Part shown: one piece after another, positions 47,543 through 57,830 of the stretch
Layout: every line of letters begins with the position of its first letter
How positions within the stretch are numbered: the first letter of the stretch is position 1
Assembly: GCF_025118155.1 (NCBI RefSeq)
Contig: NW_026251438.1
Location: forward strand, 1-64,000
Length of the DNA: 64,000 nucleotides
From: Cokeromyces recurvatus
Taxonomy: Eukaryota > Mucoromycota > Mucoromycetes > Mucorales > Mucoraceae
Reading direction: 5' to 3'
Notes under the pieces: generated by a model
Databases searched by the model: none
Told to the model about the DNA's origin: nothing
Seen by the model: the letters and a program-made list of their open reading frames with translations, nothing else
Made by a program: the position numbers and the translations under genes

Positions 47543-47873
47543 TTTTCCTAATTATATACAAGTGCAATATGAATCGTACCTTGGACAACATTTTAATTGA
47601 AATGGAAACACCATTTTTGATTGGCGACTATAAAATATCGTTTGTAAATGTATGCATATATAAACATTATTCACTATTTTATCTTGATTCTTATCCTTTA
47701 TATACAAATAGTCAAAAGGCAAGGATATTTTTTATTTTTGGTTTAATACAGCCTTTGTATTCATCATGAATCATAATGTGCTTCATTTAAAAAAACAAGA
47801 TTTAGACTTGGCTTTCCGAGATGAAGAATTTCATGAAAATTTTTCTGTTGGGATTACATTTATTAAAGCTTAA
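46447..47873 (+). CDS. PTEN: PTEN-type phosphatidylinositol 3-phosphatase
   Basis: Eight exons, 46447-46525, 46585-46669, 46740-46784, 46853-46893, 46957-47195, 47255-47467, 47563-47643 and 47712-47873, give 314 residues. Conserved segments run in the PTEN order: LRSYVSENRKRYIDE, RIIAMSYPSEGLEGFYRN, FLDNKHARHYKVYNL, then the P-loop HCKAGKGRTG (C about 123, R about 129), and GVTIPSQIRYVHYYDFML. The P-loop has both lysines that mark PtdIns(3,4,5)P3 phosphatases. The C2 domain follows (KDIFYFWFNTAFV, then the C-terminal DEEFHENFSVGITFIK). The long regulatory tail and PDZ ligand of animal PTEN are absent. In fungi this enzyme opposes PI3K-like signalling. Several exons are very short (41-45 nt). 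Confidence 0.93.
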
Positions 47874-48062
47874 ATAGCTTTTGCTTATTTATTGTTTCAG
47901 AAGAATTTATAACTTATTTTGCGGGGCAACAAGTGAATAAAAAAGAAGAAAATGGGTGCGAAAATCTATTCGTCAGCATAAATTATTTTCAATTTTATTC
48001 AAGTATCACTCAATAAAGTTTTTTTTTTTCTTTTTCTTTTAATTTTTTATCAAAAAAAAAAA

Positions 48063-49247
48063 ATGCCAGTTGAAGGATTTAAAGTAGACGTTGAAAAAGC
48101 TGTTGGACATCAATTTGATAGTGAGCCTGTTATATGCAATAGAAGAGATTTTATTTTATATGCACTCGGTGTTGGCGTAAAGGAAGATGAGTTAAAATAT
48201 CTTTACGAATTAGGTACATAATAAGTCTGGTTTGATAATCATCATTCAGGAGAGATTTATATCTTTATTTTTTATTTTAGATCAACATTTTACACCTTTA
48301 CCTACTTATCCTTTAGTCCTTACACTGAAGGGTAATGATTTTAATGTAAATCTTTTTAAAGACCGTGCTCAAGGTAAAGGTTCTCTTCCCGGTATGCCTT
48401 ATTATGATCCTAATAAAATTGTTCATGGTGAGCAATCTTTAAATATCTTTCATCCTTTCCCTGTCGATGGTGGTCAATTTATGGCTAAAAAGACATGTAC
48501 TGGTGTCTATGATAAAGGTCAGTTTTTTTTCTTATTTAGTTAACAAATAAAGTCATTATTGAAATGAGCATCTATATAGGTTCTGGTATGGTTATTGAAA
48601 TGACTGTTGACATTTACGATGAACAAGAAAAAGTGAAATATTGTAGTATGGTATCAAAATCATTTGTTCGCGGATATGGTGGCTGGAATGTAAGACATTT
48701 GAATATAGTAAAAATGTATACATGGCTATTTACATATTTATATAATTAATTATTCTTTTTTTTTTTTTTTTTTTTTTTTTGTTCATGCTTGAAGGGTCCT
48801 AAAGGACCTAAGGCAGTCTCTTATTTGCCTCCAAAGCGTAACCCGGATGCAATTGAAGTATTTACTACTACATTAAATCAAGCTCTTATTTATCGTCTTT
48901 CTGGTGATTATAACCCACTTCATGCAGATACTTCTTTAGCTCCTAAGATTGGTTTCCCTAAACCTATTCTTCATGGTCTCTGCACTTATGGTGCATGTGG
49001 ACACGCTATCATAAAAGCTTTAGCTAATAATGATCCTTCAAGATTTAAATCAATTGAAGCACGTTTTGCTTCTCCTGTCTTTCCTGGAGAAACAATTGAA
49101 ATCTATATGTGGAAAGTGGATAGTCAAGATCATCCAAAGACAGAGGAAGGTGTGATCTTTATTGCGAAAGTGAAAGAAAGAGACATAGTAGTTATCAATA
49201 ATGGCTATGCTGTACTTTATAAAAAGTCCAGTGAATCTAAACTTTAA
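48063..49247 (+). CDS. Peroxisomal enoyl-CoA hydratase 2 (MaoC/hotdog)
   Basis: Four exons, 48063-48213, 48281-48517, 48580-48689 and 48795-49247, give 316 residues. Two hotdog halves are present. The first has DFILYALGVG and HGEQSLNIFHPFP; the second has the hydratase 2 motif as LSGDYNPLHADTSLAPKIGF followed by PILHGLCTYG, with Asp and His in the catalytic positions. The C-terminus is Ser-Lys-Leu, a perfect PTS1 signal. The protein corresponds to the hydratase 2 unit of the peroxisomal multifunctional beta-oxidation enzyme, here as a stand-alone polypeptide. It converts trans-2-enoyl-CoA to the (R)-3-hydroxyacyl-CoA. Its TAA overlaps the stop of the convergent NUDIX gene. Confidence 0.93.
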
Positions 49248-50362
49248 CTCTTTTTATTATGAGGAGTAGGAAATTCAAGTCTTCTATGAAGACCATACGT
49301 GATATCAATATAATCCGGTTCATCATCAGGAGTAATAAAAGAATGTCGCATCATGAAATCAATTGCCACTAATGCACAATTAGGTTTCCATTCATTATTT
49401 AAAATCGTTTCTTTTACTTTTTCTAATGGCCAAAGATAAAAACATTCTGCTTCCCCATCACGAGGAGTAGGTGTAAAGTCTTTTGGCATTTCCAAGTCAA
49501 ATATGTATTGAGTCTCTGGCTGTAATCCACCAGATGTATATGTATAATATGTAATTGTATTTACACTACGAGCCTTTGTAAATACAATATTTAAATTAGT
49601 CTTAAAATATCCATATTCTATGTGTGTGTATAATGCAGTAAAAGAAAGGGGTGAGAGATTTTTTTTTTTTACCTACCTTTGACGCAATTTCAATAGGTAT
49701 ACTTGCTTCTTCGTCACATTCTTTAATAATGGTATCTTTCACAGAATAATTATATGAAATACCACCAGCCACCTACAACATTATTATTATTATTATAAAT
49801 GATACATATTTACAATTTATGAATCATTTACACAATTGTCTAATAAATTAGGCCATGTTTGCTTTGTTTTTGATCGTTTAGCAACCCACATTAAAATTTG
49901 ACCCTCCTCTGTCTTGGTGTATGCATTGAGATGAACACCAAAGGTAAGGATACCAAATAAAGGTGACGCAGCACGTTCCATCACAAAGGCAATATTATCA
50001 GGTTGACTTTCATCCCCATATACAGGATAAAGCTCATTCCTCCATCCTGTTAAAATATCAAATGTCTTTTGGGCTCTCCAAGAATCCATCAACTCCTTGA
50101 CGACCATCGTTCGTAATTCAGATGTATTGACCCATTGACTAAATTGAATGACATTAGGACGAATGTCAAAAGGTTTTCTTGATTGTTTATCGTTGTATTC
50201 ATTTAATGCAGGTAAAACATGAGGTAAAATGTGACCTATGGTGTAAGAGCCGAGAATGAAAGGAACAGCGTGATGCAATTCATTATTTGAGGTAGGATCA
50301 ATCGTATATGGGAATTTATCACAATATTTGACTGCATCTAATAAAGATTTAAAAGCTGTCAT
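49244..50362 (-). CDS. NUDIX hydrolase with N-terminal DUF4743-type domain
   Basis: Three exons on the minus strand, 50362-49832, 49772-49677 and 49573-49244, give 318 residues. The N-terminal domain (VPFILGSYTIGHILP, ELRTMVVKELMDSWR) and the RAASPLFGILTFGVHLNAYT strand match the family often annotated as thiamin pyrophosphokinase-related, whose real substrates are phosphorylated metabolites. The NUDIX box lies at the second exon: AGGISYNYSVKDTIIKECDE followed by EAS. The core Glu residues are kept, but the first Glu of the Gx5Ex7REUxEE pattern is Ser and the Arg is Lys. The start at 50362 follows an A-rich leader. A longer upstream frame exists but is AT-driven. Confidence 0.85.
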
Positions 50363-51871
50363 TTTTTTTTTATTTTTTTCAATAAAAAAAAAAAGAGAGT
50401 TGAAATTAGTATTAATTAATGTCTTCATATATATAAAATAATAAGCTTCACTTTTGATTGTTCTTGTTGTACCTGTATTTTGAGTGCTACGACTAGACAT
50501 AGTGTAGACTTCTAAATAAAGTATAGTTTAAGATGGCAGTGAATTGCGTTTGAAATTCAAGATTTTCAAAAAATAGAAATCAAGATTTTTTTGGCCAATC
50601 AAATTTTTTTCGCTCATTCAAATTTATTGTAATCATTCAACTTTTTTTGGTAACCATTCAATTTTCTGTTGCCTCTTTCAATTTCCCTGGAGATAGACTC
50701 AAGACTCAATAAAAAAAAAAAAATATGAATTAATGTTTATTGTTTTCAATTTTTATAAGTCGTTCATATCCAAAAAAAAAAAAAATAACTTTGTGAGTGG
50801 CGAACCCAACCCCTACAGTTTTTGACTGTAACTTTTTTTTTTGCCGCCTCTTCGATACAATCAGCCAACAGTTCTTTTTTTTTTTTTTTTTTTGGTTAAC
50901 CAATGTAGTAAATATTATGTGCTTAGTAGAATTTTTTGCTAATTATATCATGTATGTATATGCAAACTTTAAACCTTTCTTTTCTTTGCTTTTCTTTAAA
51001 TAGTTCTTCTTGGTAGCAATCACTCACTGCAACTTACTGAAAAAGAAAAGAAATGGCACAAATATTTCTGCTACCAAGCGTTACCCAATCCCCACTCTTA
51101 TTAAAGTTAAAACTTCTTATAAAGACTTACAATATTGCAAATAATATCACTTTCAGATATATCTTCTCGATATTGTGAAGGCTTCCTTCATCTATTTCCA
51201 TAAAAGACATTCGATAATTCTAGCCCATTCAATGGAAAGTAGTACATACGTACACAAAAAAAATATTGGATGTACACAATTATTAGAGTTTGTAGTATGT
51301 AAAAGATGTTATAGCAAACGGATTTATTCATGAATGTATATTTTCATTCAAGTAGTTTATGATATAATAGTGAAAACAGTATTTGTTCATCATAAGCAGC
51401 TGCTCTTTTATATTTTTTCATTATTGGTCCTCTTATAGTTGCTTGTCTAATACAACGTATTATTATCTTCTTTTTTTTTTACAATTTACATGTTAAAAGA
51501 AACAAGTATGACTGGAAATACTGGCTTCAATTTAAATAACTATGTATTTAACGCTTAACGATTGAAGCATTACTATAATGTGTGTATCTAAGTCGTCTTT
51601 TGAAGTGAATAATATGTGAATATTCCACCCTGTCAAATATTGAAATAAATACTATTCTAATTCCAATAAACAAATATACCACAAAATAACAATCAATTCT
51701 AGATAGAAATGGCTACTCTGAAGTGATTATCATGAAATATTATTTATTAAATGGTGAACTTTAACGTTGTAAGAATAAGTTTGTTCTAATAGAAAGTGTA
51801 ACGATACACTATTATTAATGAAGATAAAATTCTTACATGACTAAGGCTAGAACTTGATTATCAGATTAAAA
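50363..51871. other. Long AT-rich intergenic region
   Basis: Upstream of the NUDIX gene. Besides the degenerate tandem repeat at 50596-50690, it holds T runs near 50874-50894 and a 10-bp inverted repeat (51009-51018 with 51069-51078). No coding frame or RNA gene that I can support. Confidence 0.5.
50596..50690 (+). repeat. Degenerate tandem repeat, period about 20 bp
   Basis: Five diverged units, each centred on ATTCAA followed by a T run (ATTCAA-type cores near 50598, 50616, 50635, 50656 and 50676). The spacing of 18-21 bp is regular although sequence between cores varies. Confidence 0.6.
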
Positions 51872-51872
51872 T

Positions 51873-52115
51873 AATAACAATAATAATAAGATTGCTGTTT
51901 TTGATTTAGGTAAAAAAAAAAAGAAACCACAATGTTTGGAGGCCATGATTGAAACCGCTGGGGCTTCTAATGAGACTCCTCGGCATCATTTACGGAACCG
52001 TGATATGGCGGTAATCTTAAACTTCAGAGATATTCTTTTTAGGCTGAGTGAAGAAGGCAAAAGGCCCAAAGGACTTTATAGGGTGAAGATAATTCCCACC
52101 ATCAACACCAATTGA
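51873..52115 (+). pseudogene. Remnant of a Fanzor/TnpB-like RNA-guided nuclease (C-terminus)
   Basis: A plus-strand frame closed by stops at both ends encodes about 70-80 residues. The segment RHHLRNRDMAVILNFRDI followed by LFRLSEEGKRPKGLYR matches, from memory, the end of Fanzor (eukaryotic TnpB) proteins: an Asn-Arg-Asp with the RuvC-III catalytic Asp, then the A-x-x-N-F-R helix and a Gly-Arg/Lys-x-Pro turn. A single Cys (PQCLEAMIETAG) may be what is left of the zinc ribbon. The stretch is GC-richer than its surroundings. I found no RuvC-I or RuvC-II part upstream, so this is a truncated remnant. The lysine run at its start comes from an A tract. Family recognition is by memory only. Confidence 0.5.
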
Positions 52116-53162
52116 AAGGAGAGCCTCATTAGCTAGTAGATGCTGGTCACCCAAAAAAAAAAAAAAGCAACAGATTCTGTATAGTTACCGCTGCATTAAT
52201 TTTATATACAATATAATCTTTGAACAATAATATGATTTCGCCTTCAAATTTTTTAGCTCGTATTTACAGAAAAAAAAATTTGTATTGTATATTTTCTTTA
52301 CTCACTTGCCTTAAGCATTTTGCGCGATCGTCTTATTTATTTTATAATGTGTTTAACTTATTTTTTTTTTTGCTGATCCTTATTCCTTTTTCCTTAATCA
52401 GCTTCCTCGGAAGAAACTAAAGTCCTTGCAATTAGCTTCTTCTTGGTTAATTTGTTAGCCAGCAATCTGTATCATTTTATATCTGCTTCATCCTCCTAGT
52501 ATCAATTGATATAATGGCTGCCTTCATAGTAGACCAGTGTACTCATACTGTTTCTAGTTTTTTTTTTCTCCTGCCTTTTTTTCTCTTATTCCCAAGAGGT
52601 ATCGATTACCTTGGAACTGACTATGACAATTCAATATAATAAAATTAATTGATATGCGCTCATTGGTCATTTTCATTTTATTTTATTTTTTTAATAAATA
52701 TTAATTCTTTTAATTATAATAGGTGGTTTTCTTTTAATAATAATGTAATAGCTGCACTCTGTTCCTTTCTTTTTTCGTCTTTTACCCTTGTCCCCAAAAG
52801 GATTTTTTTTTTTTTAGTATCTTTTATTATTTGATATAATTAATGTTTTGTGCCCAATTTTGGGTTTTTTTTTGAAATTTAAATAAAAATCGTCCGGTCG
52901 TCAATTAAAAAAAATAAATATTTTCTGTCTCGACCCTTTCAAATAGTTCATGCAAATCTGATTGGTATTAACATTTTAGAATAGAAAAATAAATGTCAAA
53001 AATAGTTTGAGACATTTTTTTTTGTTTTACTTAAAAGATTTTTTTTTTTTTTTTTTTTTGGTTTCTTTTATTTTTTTTTTTCTTTTTCTTTTTTTTTTTT
53101 TTTTTTTTTTTTTCTTTATACATATTTAAATTGACATTCATTTTTATAAATTTAATTCTGAG
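52116..53162. other. Intergenic region 5' of the arrestin gene
   Basis: GC-richer patches near 52390-52550, where a short minus-strand frame (LANKLTKKKLIARTLVSSEE) reads as possibly coding, then T-rich DNA up to the arrestin start, including T runs at 53039-53059 and 53093-53113. No gene can be supported. Confidence 0.45.
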
Positions 53163-54993
53163 ATGCATTTAGGATTACTGTCACAAGAGCGTTTGACATT
53201 TGATCCAATTAAGCCGTTAATTCTTCGAGGACCACCTTCAGAAAATGCTTCTTCTGTATTTACAGGGACTGTTGTACTTTCTTTAGCTAAATCAACAAAA
53301 GTTAATTCAATTACAGTTACTTTTAAATCAACTGCTACTACTTATTGGCCAGAAGGTTTGTGTGTGTTCGTACAGAAACAAACACAAACAATCATTCATT
53401 GAAAAAAAAATTTTTTTTTGTTAGGAATTGGTGCACGTGGTACTCGATTGACACACGAAAAAGTCCTTAGTGAAGAAAGTGTACAGTTATTAGATACTAA
53501 TAAGAATGACTTTATTAAATTACCAGCAGGTGTACATCGATTTTCTTTTGCATTTATTGTACCTAATGTAAGTACAATGGAATAGATAATTTCTTTTTTT
53601 TTCTTTTTTCTTTCTTCCTCCTTACCCCTTCCTTCGCTTTACTTAGTCTATTGTTGAAACAATTGAAGATGTATATGGTAGAGTTAGGCATACAGTAGAT
53701 GCAAGAGTAGTTGGACCTGGTATTCAAATATTAAATAATTGGCATATTTCAAAGCCTGTCCTTGTATTACGAGCTTATATGTCTGACTCATTATTAACAA
53801 ATAATTCATTACAAGATTTATCTCGTACCTATGAAAAGCATTTACCGGCTGCTGATGTACAACTCGTAGTTGAAAGAGCTGCATTTTCTTCAGGTGATCT
53901 CTTTTTCTTGAGACTCATTCTTCAACCACAACGCAAGAAAGTTCGTTTAGAACATATGGAATTAACAGTAACAGAAAATCGACGTTATAATGTAGCAGAG
54001 GTACGGGCTAATCGTACTGACACTGAACACTTTCCATTACCATTTTTAGCATCAACTAAATTAGCTGAAGGTGAAGAGATGGATACAAAAAATGAAAGTG
54101 ATGATTTAAGATCTGTATTTACAAAGCATGGAAAAGGAATTGATTTAACAGATACAATAGCTTATCGAATTACATTTGCTACACCTACATGTATGAGAAA
54201 TATTCATCATACTACTTATTACAAAGATATTTTATTTAGACATCATCTTAATATTACAATGACAATATCATTCGTAGACGATCACTTAACTTCAATAAGT
54301 TCAAATAATAGCAGTAATAGTAGTATTAGTGAAGAATCTTCAAATACAACTGTTACTCCTGCTTTACCTACTACAATTGAACAGCAAGCTGCTGAAGCTA
54401 TGTTTGCCTTACCTCCACCACCACCTGCTGCATTATCTCTTCAATCGACTAACACAAATACACACATTAGACAAGCTATTCAACTTAATAATCCTACACC
54501 TATTATCTATCCACATAATCCTTACAATAATATTAATTCTAATACACAACATTTATCTCAATCAACTTGGCTATCTAAGCTTCGAAAGCCTGTCCATTCA
54601 AAAGAAGGAGGTACTCATGTCATTCGTAAACGAGAAACAATTCGTTTAGAAACTCCTGTTACCATTTTTGATTGTCGACTCAAAGAAGATTATGGTCGCT
54701 TACCTTCTTATTCAGAACTTAATGTCACTGCTCATCCAACTCATGGCGATGATAAAACTAAAATGGCTGATATGTTGGAACAAGATCTCATGTTACAATG
54801 TATGCCTAATTCTGATCAACAAATACCTTCTAATGAACCACAGCCTCAATTATGCCCTTGTTATTTTAAGTTTCGTCGTCAAATGGAAATGGCTTCTCAG
54901 GCACAATTGTTAGCGGCTAATAATGATAGTACATATGCTTTAGAGAGGATACCGTCTATTCCACCACCTGATTATGTCGAAACTGCTAATTAA
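53163..54993 (+). CDS. Alpha-arrestin domain protein (ubiquitin-ligase adaptor)
   Basis: Three exons, 53163-53355, 53425-53567 and 53647-54993, give 560 residues. The arrestin N domain has VFTGTVVLSLAKSTKVNSI and TVTFKSTATTYWPEG, then FIKLPAGVHRFSFAFIVPN. The C domain follows with VQLVVERAAFSSGDLFFLRL and a KKVRLEHMELTVTE strand. A long Ser/Asn/Pro-rich loop (about residues 350-440) interrupts it. The tail has two candidate WW-binding PY-type motifs, LPSYSEL and IPPPDYVE. Fungal alpha-arrestins use such motifs to recruit the Rsp5 ligase to membrane transporters for endocytosis. I chose the first ATG because it starts the N domain directly. Confidence 0.88.
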
Positions 54994-55202
54994 ACCCAAA
55001 ACAAAGAGAAAAAAAAAAAGAGAAAAATACCCTATAATTCCGATTACTATTATTTTATTTAAATTTGTATTTTTTTTTTAAGAAAAAGAAAAGGAGCTCT
55101 TAATATTGTAATTTTACATTAATTGAAATAAATAATGCATGTATTTTAATTTTACTTACAACGTAAAGACATATATGCGTTCTAATGTTACTATTTTTTT
55201 TT
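54994..55202. other. Arrestin 3' UTR region
   Basis: AT-rich, with purine-rich tracts. No gene. Confidence 0.5.
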
Positions 55203-55367
55203 TCATTGCAGATCTTCTAAACTAAGTTTTTTATTTGATAATGTGCTGCCTTTACTAGTAGGAATAGACAAGTTATTATCTCCTACAATAGACTTGCATT
55301 GTTTGAAACTCGCAGCAGCATCATGCACTATTTTTTTAATGAATAAATAGAGTAAAATCATTTTCAT
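55203..55367 (-). CDS. Small hypothetical protein or terminal exon (54 residues)
   Basis: The minus strand has an ATG-started frame of 54 codons that reads like real protein rather than AT noise: HDAAASFKQCKSIVGDNNLS, then IPTSKGSTLSNKKLSLEDLQ and stop. Codon use is balanced and the composition hydrophilic after a short hydrophobic start (MILLYLFIKK). It may instead be the last exon of a longer gene, because a TAG acceptor sits just before the HDAAA part. I could not find a matching upstream exon toward 55700. No family recognised. It lies between arrestin and the nitronate monooxygenase gene, both on the other strand. Confidence 0.35.
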   Translation of the reverse strand: MKMILLYLFIKKIVHDAAASFKQCKSIVGDNNLSIPTSKGSTLSNKKLSLEDLQ

Positions 55368-55737
55368 ATACCGATATTTTCTTATTAAAGGTAATTACTA
55401 CACATTTGAAAGTTGAAATCAATATTACTACTTTTATAAAATTATTAGTTGACAATGTTGAAATAATCCTATTCATTTTCGTAATGAAGCAACCTATATT
55501 TTAGTATTTCAATGTACCAACACAGCTGTTTCTGTTTTAGTATAGTTTTCTCTTGTAAATTTATGTTTAATATTATGTCGAGGGCAAATGAATTTAAAGA
55601 GATTGAATACAGGTTACTGTTTTGTGCACATGATAAATTTAATTTCAGCACTAGTGTATTCAAGAAAATTTATCTCTCTCTCTCTCTCTCTCGCTCGCTT
55701 TTTACCTCTTTCTTTATTTTCTCTTCATAAAAAAAAA
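55368..55737. other. Promoter side of the nitronate monooxygenase gene
   Basis: Contains a CT microsatellite at about 55673-55700 and an A run directly before the start codon. Overlapping open frames here lack coding character. Confidence 0.45.
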
Positions 55738-56895
55738 ATGATAAAATTCCAGGTTAATAAATGGGCATTAACATCTATTACAACAGCCATAAACATTAAA
55801 TATCCTATTATACAAGCACCATGTGCAGGTCATACAAGCGCAAAGTTAGTTGCCGCCGTAAGCAATGAAGGTGGGCTTGGTTCGTTAGGAGCAGGTATGA
55901 TGCCACCATCACAATTACGAGAAACTATTCGAGCTATACGTCAACTTACCTCGAAACCTTTTGCTGTCAATCTATTTTGCCGAAATCTATACCCATCACT
56001 CACCTATAATGAGCTTCAAAGACATAATGATAATATGGACAACATCCTAAATGAGATTCGGTCAGAATTAAATATTCCTATCCCGACAGAGTATCAATTG
56101 AGATCACCGCCATTTGAAGAACAAATAAATGTGTTGATAGAAGAACGTGTACCAGTTGTCTCCTTCACATTTGGTTTTTTACCTGACCCTATTTTACAAA
56201 GATTTAGGAGTGTAAATACTTTTTTAATAGGCACAGCAACAACTCTTGAGGAAGCCTTTCTGTTGGCGGGTTTAAATGACTCAGGTCTTACACAACGAAA
56301 GGCAGATGCGATTATCGTTCAAGGATTAGAAGCAGGTGGTCATCGTGGATCCTTTTTAAATGACGGGAAACAACTACCAGTAGCTGATCTTGTAAAGGCC
56401 ATCATTACTCAGTCCTCTCAGTTAACTAAGCGTTTCCCTATACCTATCCTCGCAGCTGGGGGTATTAGTTCAGGTGCTAACGTTTACACAGCATTGCATG
56501 ATTGGAATTCAGATGGTGTCGTAATAGGAACCTTATTCATGATGGCAACTGAATCGATGACCTCTAAAGCTCATAAAGAATGTTTATTAGAAACTGAAAA
56601 AACGACAAAGATTTCAAATGCAATTACTGGTAAAAATGCGCGTGGTTATCCTAATGAACTTATGAAACGTCTTGAACAAGCTAAGGATATACCATCATAT
56701 AATATACAATCTTCCAAGACAAGCGATATCCTTGCCTATGCCACTCAACATGGTATCAAAGATTACATGTTATTATTATCTGGTGCAAATGCTCCTAAAG
56801 CAGCCAAATATTCCGAGAATGGAACACTAACTGCAGCTGAAATAATGCATAAATTGGTATTGGATGTAAACAAAATGTATGTAAATAATGAATAA
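55738..56895 (+). CDS. Nitronate monooxygenase (2-nitropropane dioxygenase family)
   Basis: Intronless gene of 385 residues. The FMN-binding TIM barrel is evident: the early strand YPIIQAPCAG, the glycine-rich SNEGGLGSLGAGMMPPSQL, the FAVNLF strand, then VVSFTFG. The key segment ADAIIVQGLEAGGHRGSF holds the catalytic His in GGHRG. It is followed by IPILAAGGISSG for phosphate binding and by VVIGTLFMMATES. This is the class I nitronate monooxygenase pattern; the enzyme oxidises toxic alkyl nitronates such as propionate 3-nitronate using flavin. I took the ATG at 55738 rather than an upstream in-frame start, because the upstream residues come from a CT repeat. No targeting signal is apparent. 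Confidence 0.93.
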   Translation: MIKFQVNKWALTSITTAINIKYPIIQAPCAGHTSAKLVAAVSNEGGLGSLGAGMMPPSQLRETIRAIRQLTSKPFAVNLFCRNLYPSLTYNELQRHNDNMDNILNEIRSELNIPIPTEYQLRSPPFEEQINVLIEERVPVVSFTFGFLPDPILQRFRSVNTFLIGTATTLEEAFLLAGLNDSGLTQRKADAIIVQGLEAGGHRGSFLNDGKQLPVADLVKAIITQSSQLTKRFPIPILAAGGISSGANVYTALHDWNSDGVVIGTLFMMATESMTSKAHKECLLETEKTTKISNAITGKNARGYPNELMKRLEQAKDIPSYNIQSSKTSDILAYATQHGIKDYMLLLSGANAPKAAKYSENGTLTAAEIMHKLVLDVNKMYVNNE

Positions 56896-57100
56896 AAAAA
56901 AATTATTTTGTTAAATCTACATATAAAGACTTGAAATCATAATCATTTCCTCTTCTCTTTTTTGATATCGTTCGTATCATTATATATATATATATATATC
57001 CTTATAACTTTTTATAATGGAAAAAAAATACGTTTTAAAACAAATACCTCTTACAAGACTCTTTGTGCTCTGATAACAAACTTACCATTATTAGAAAAAT

Positions 57101-57161
<61 letters not shown>

Positions 57162-57695
57162 CTTTACAAGTCAATTCATTTTGCTTGTTTAGAAACAGCA
57201 TTTTACAGTTTTAAAGATAGACAAAGAAAAACTTTGTGTCTTCTACATTATAAATCAAGGATACCAAGAGTGTGTACATTAAACTTAAAAGCAGTTTACT
57301 AAATAAATAAAGCCGGGTATAAATGTATTAGAAAATAATGTAAAGGTAATTTTATTATAAATGGCATAGACTTATTTATTGGAAGAAATCCCAGTTTAAT
57401 TCTCTACTCCTTAAATAATATAATCCATAACTGTCGATATGAGATATTTTAATAAATTCTAGTAGTAACCTCCTTTTACTAGACTAACCTCTTATGTCAT
57501 TAAATCCTCTCCTCTGCCTTCTTATACGTTTCTCTTTTGTGAAATAGATGCATTTCTTCGTAGTTTAGTACGACTTAATTGTAGAACACTATAAATATAA
57601 CCTATAACAGTTACTTATTACAATACAATGCTTACAGATGTAGGTGATTAAAGTAATTAATGTCTTATTCTCCCTTCTTCTCAAAAGGCTATCGA
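56896..57695. other. Intergenic region with a 59-nt T tract
   Basis: Holds a run of about 59 T at 57101-57159, one of the longest in the window, and TA repeats near 56980. No gene seen. Confidence 0.5.
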
Positions 57696-57830
57696 CTATG
57701 CTTCTTTATCATCAAAGCATTTTTGAGGTTTAGTCGTTGGCATTACTCTGCATGAGCTTAAATACTTGAAATACGCTCTAGTATTTGTCTTCACCATTTC
57801 CTTTCTTAGGAAGACTTTCTGAACATTTTC
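57696..57830 (-). pseudogene. Orphan coding-like minus-strand exon
   Basis: The minus strand is open for 45 codons ending in TAG and reads ENVQKVFLRKEMVKTNTRAY, then FKYLSSCRVMPTTKPQKC and FDDKEA. The other five frames are stop-rich, and the composition is not AT noise, so it looks like the last exon of a real or former gene. Likely acceptors lie near 57827-57842. Upstream (57850-58116) I find only AT-rich sequence with no start exon, so it may be a fragment. No family recognised. Confidence 0.3.

Noticed and set aside
51009..51078. Perfect 10-bp inverted repeat (CTTGGTAGCA with its complement) with a 50-bp loop
   Set aside because: Short arms and a long loop; no element, RNA gene or terminator context. 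Expected by chance at this window size.
52390..52550. Minus-strand frame LANKLTKKKLIARTLVSSEE
   Set aside because: Only about 24 codons with a stop directly upstream and no start or splice partner.
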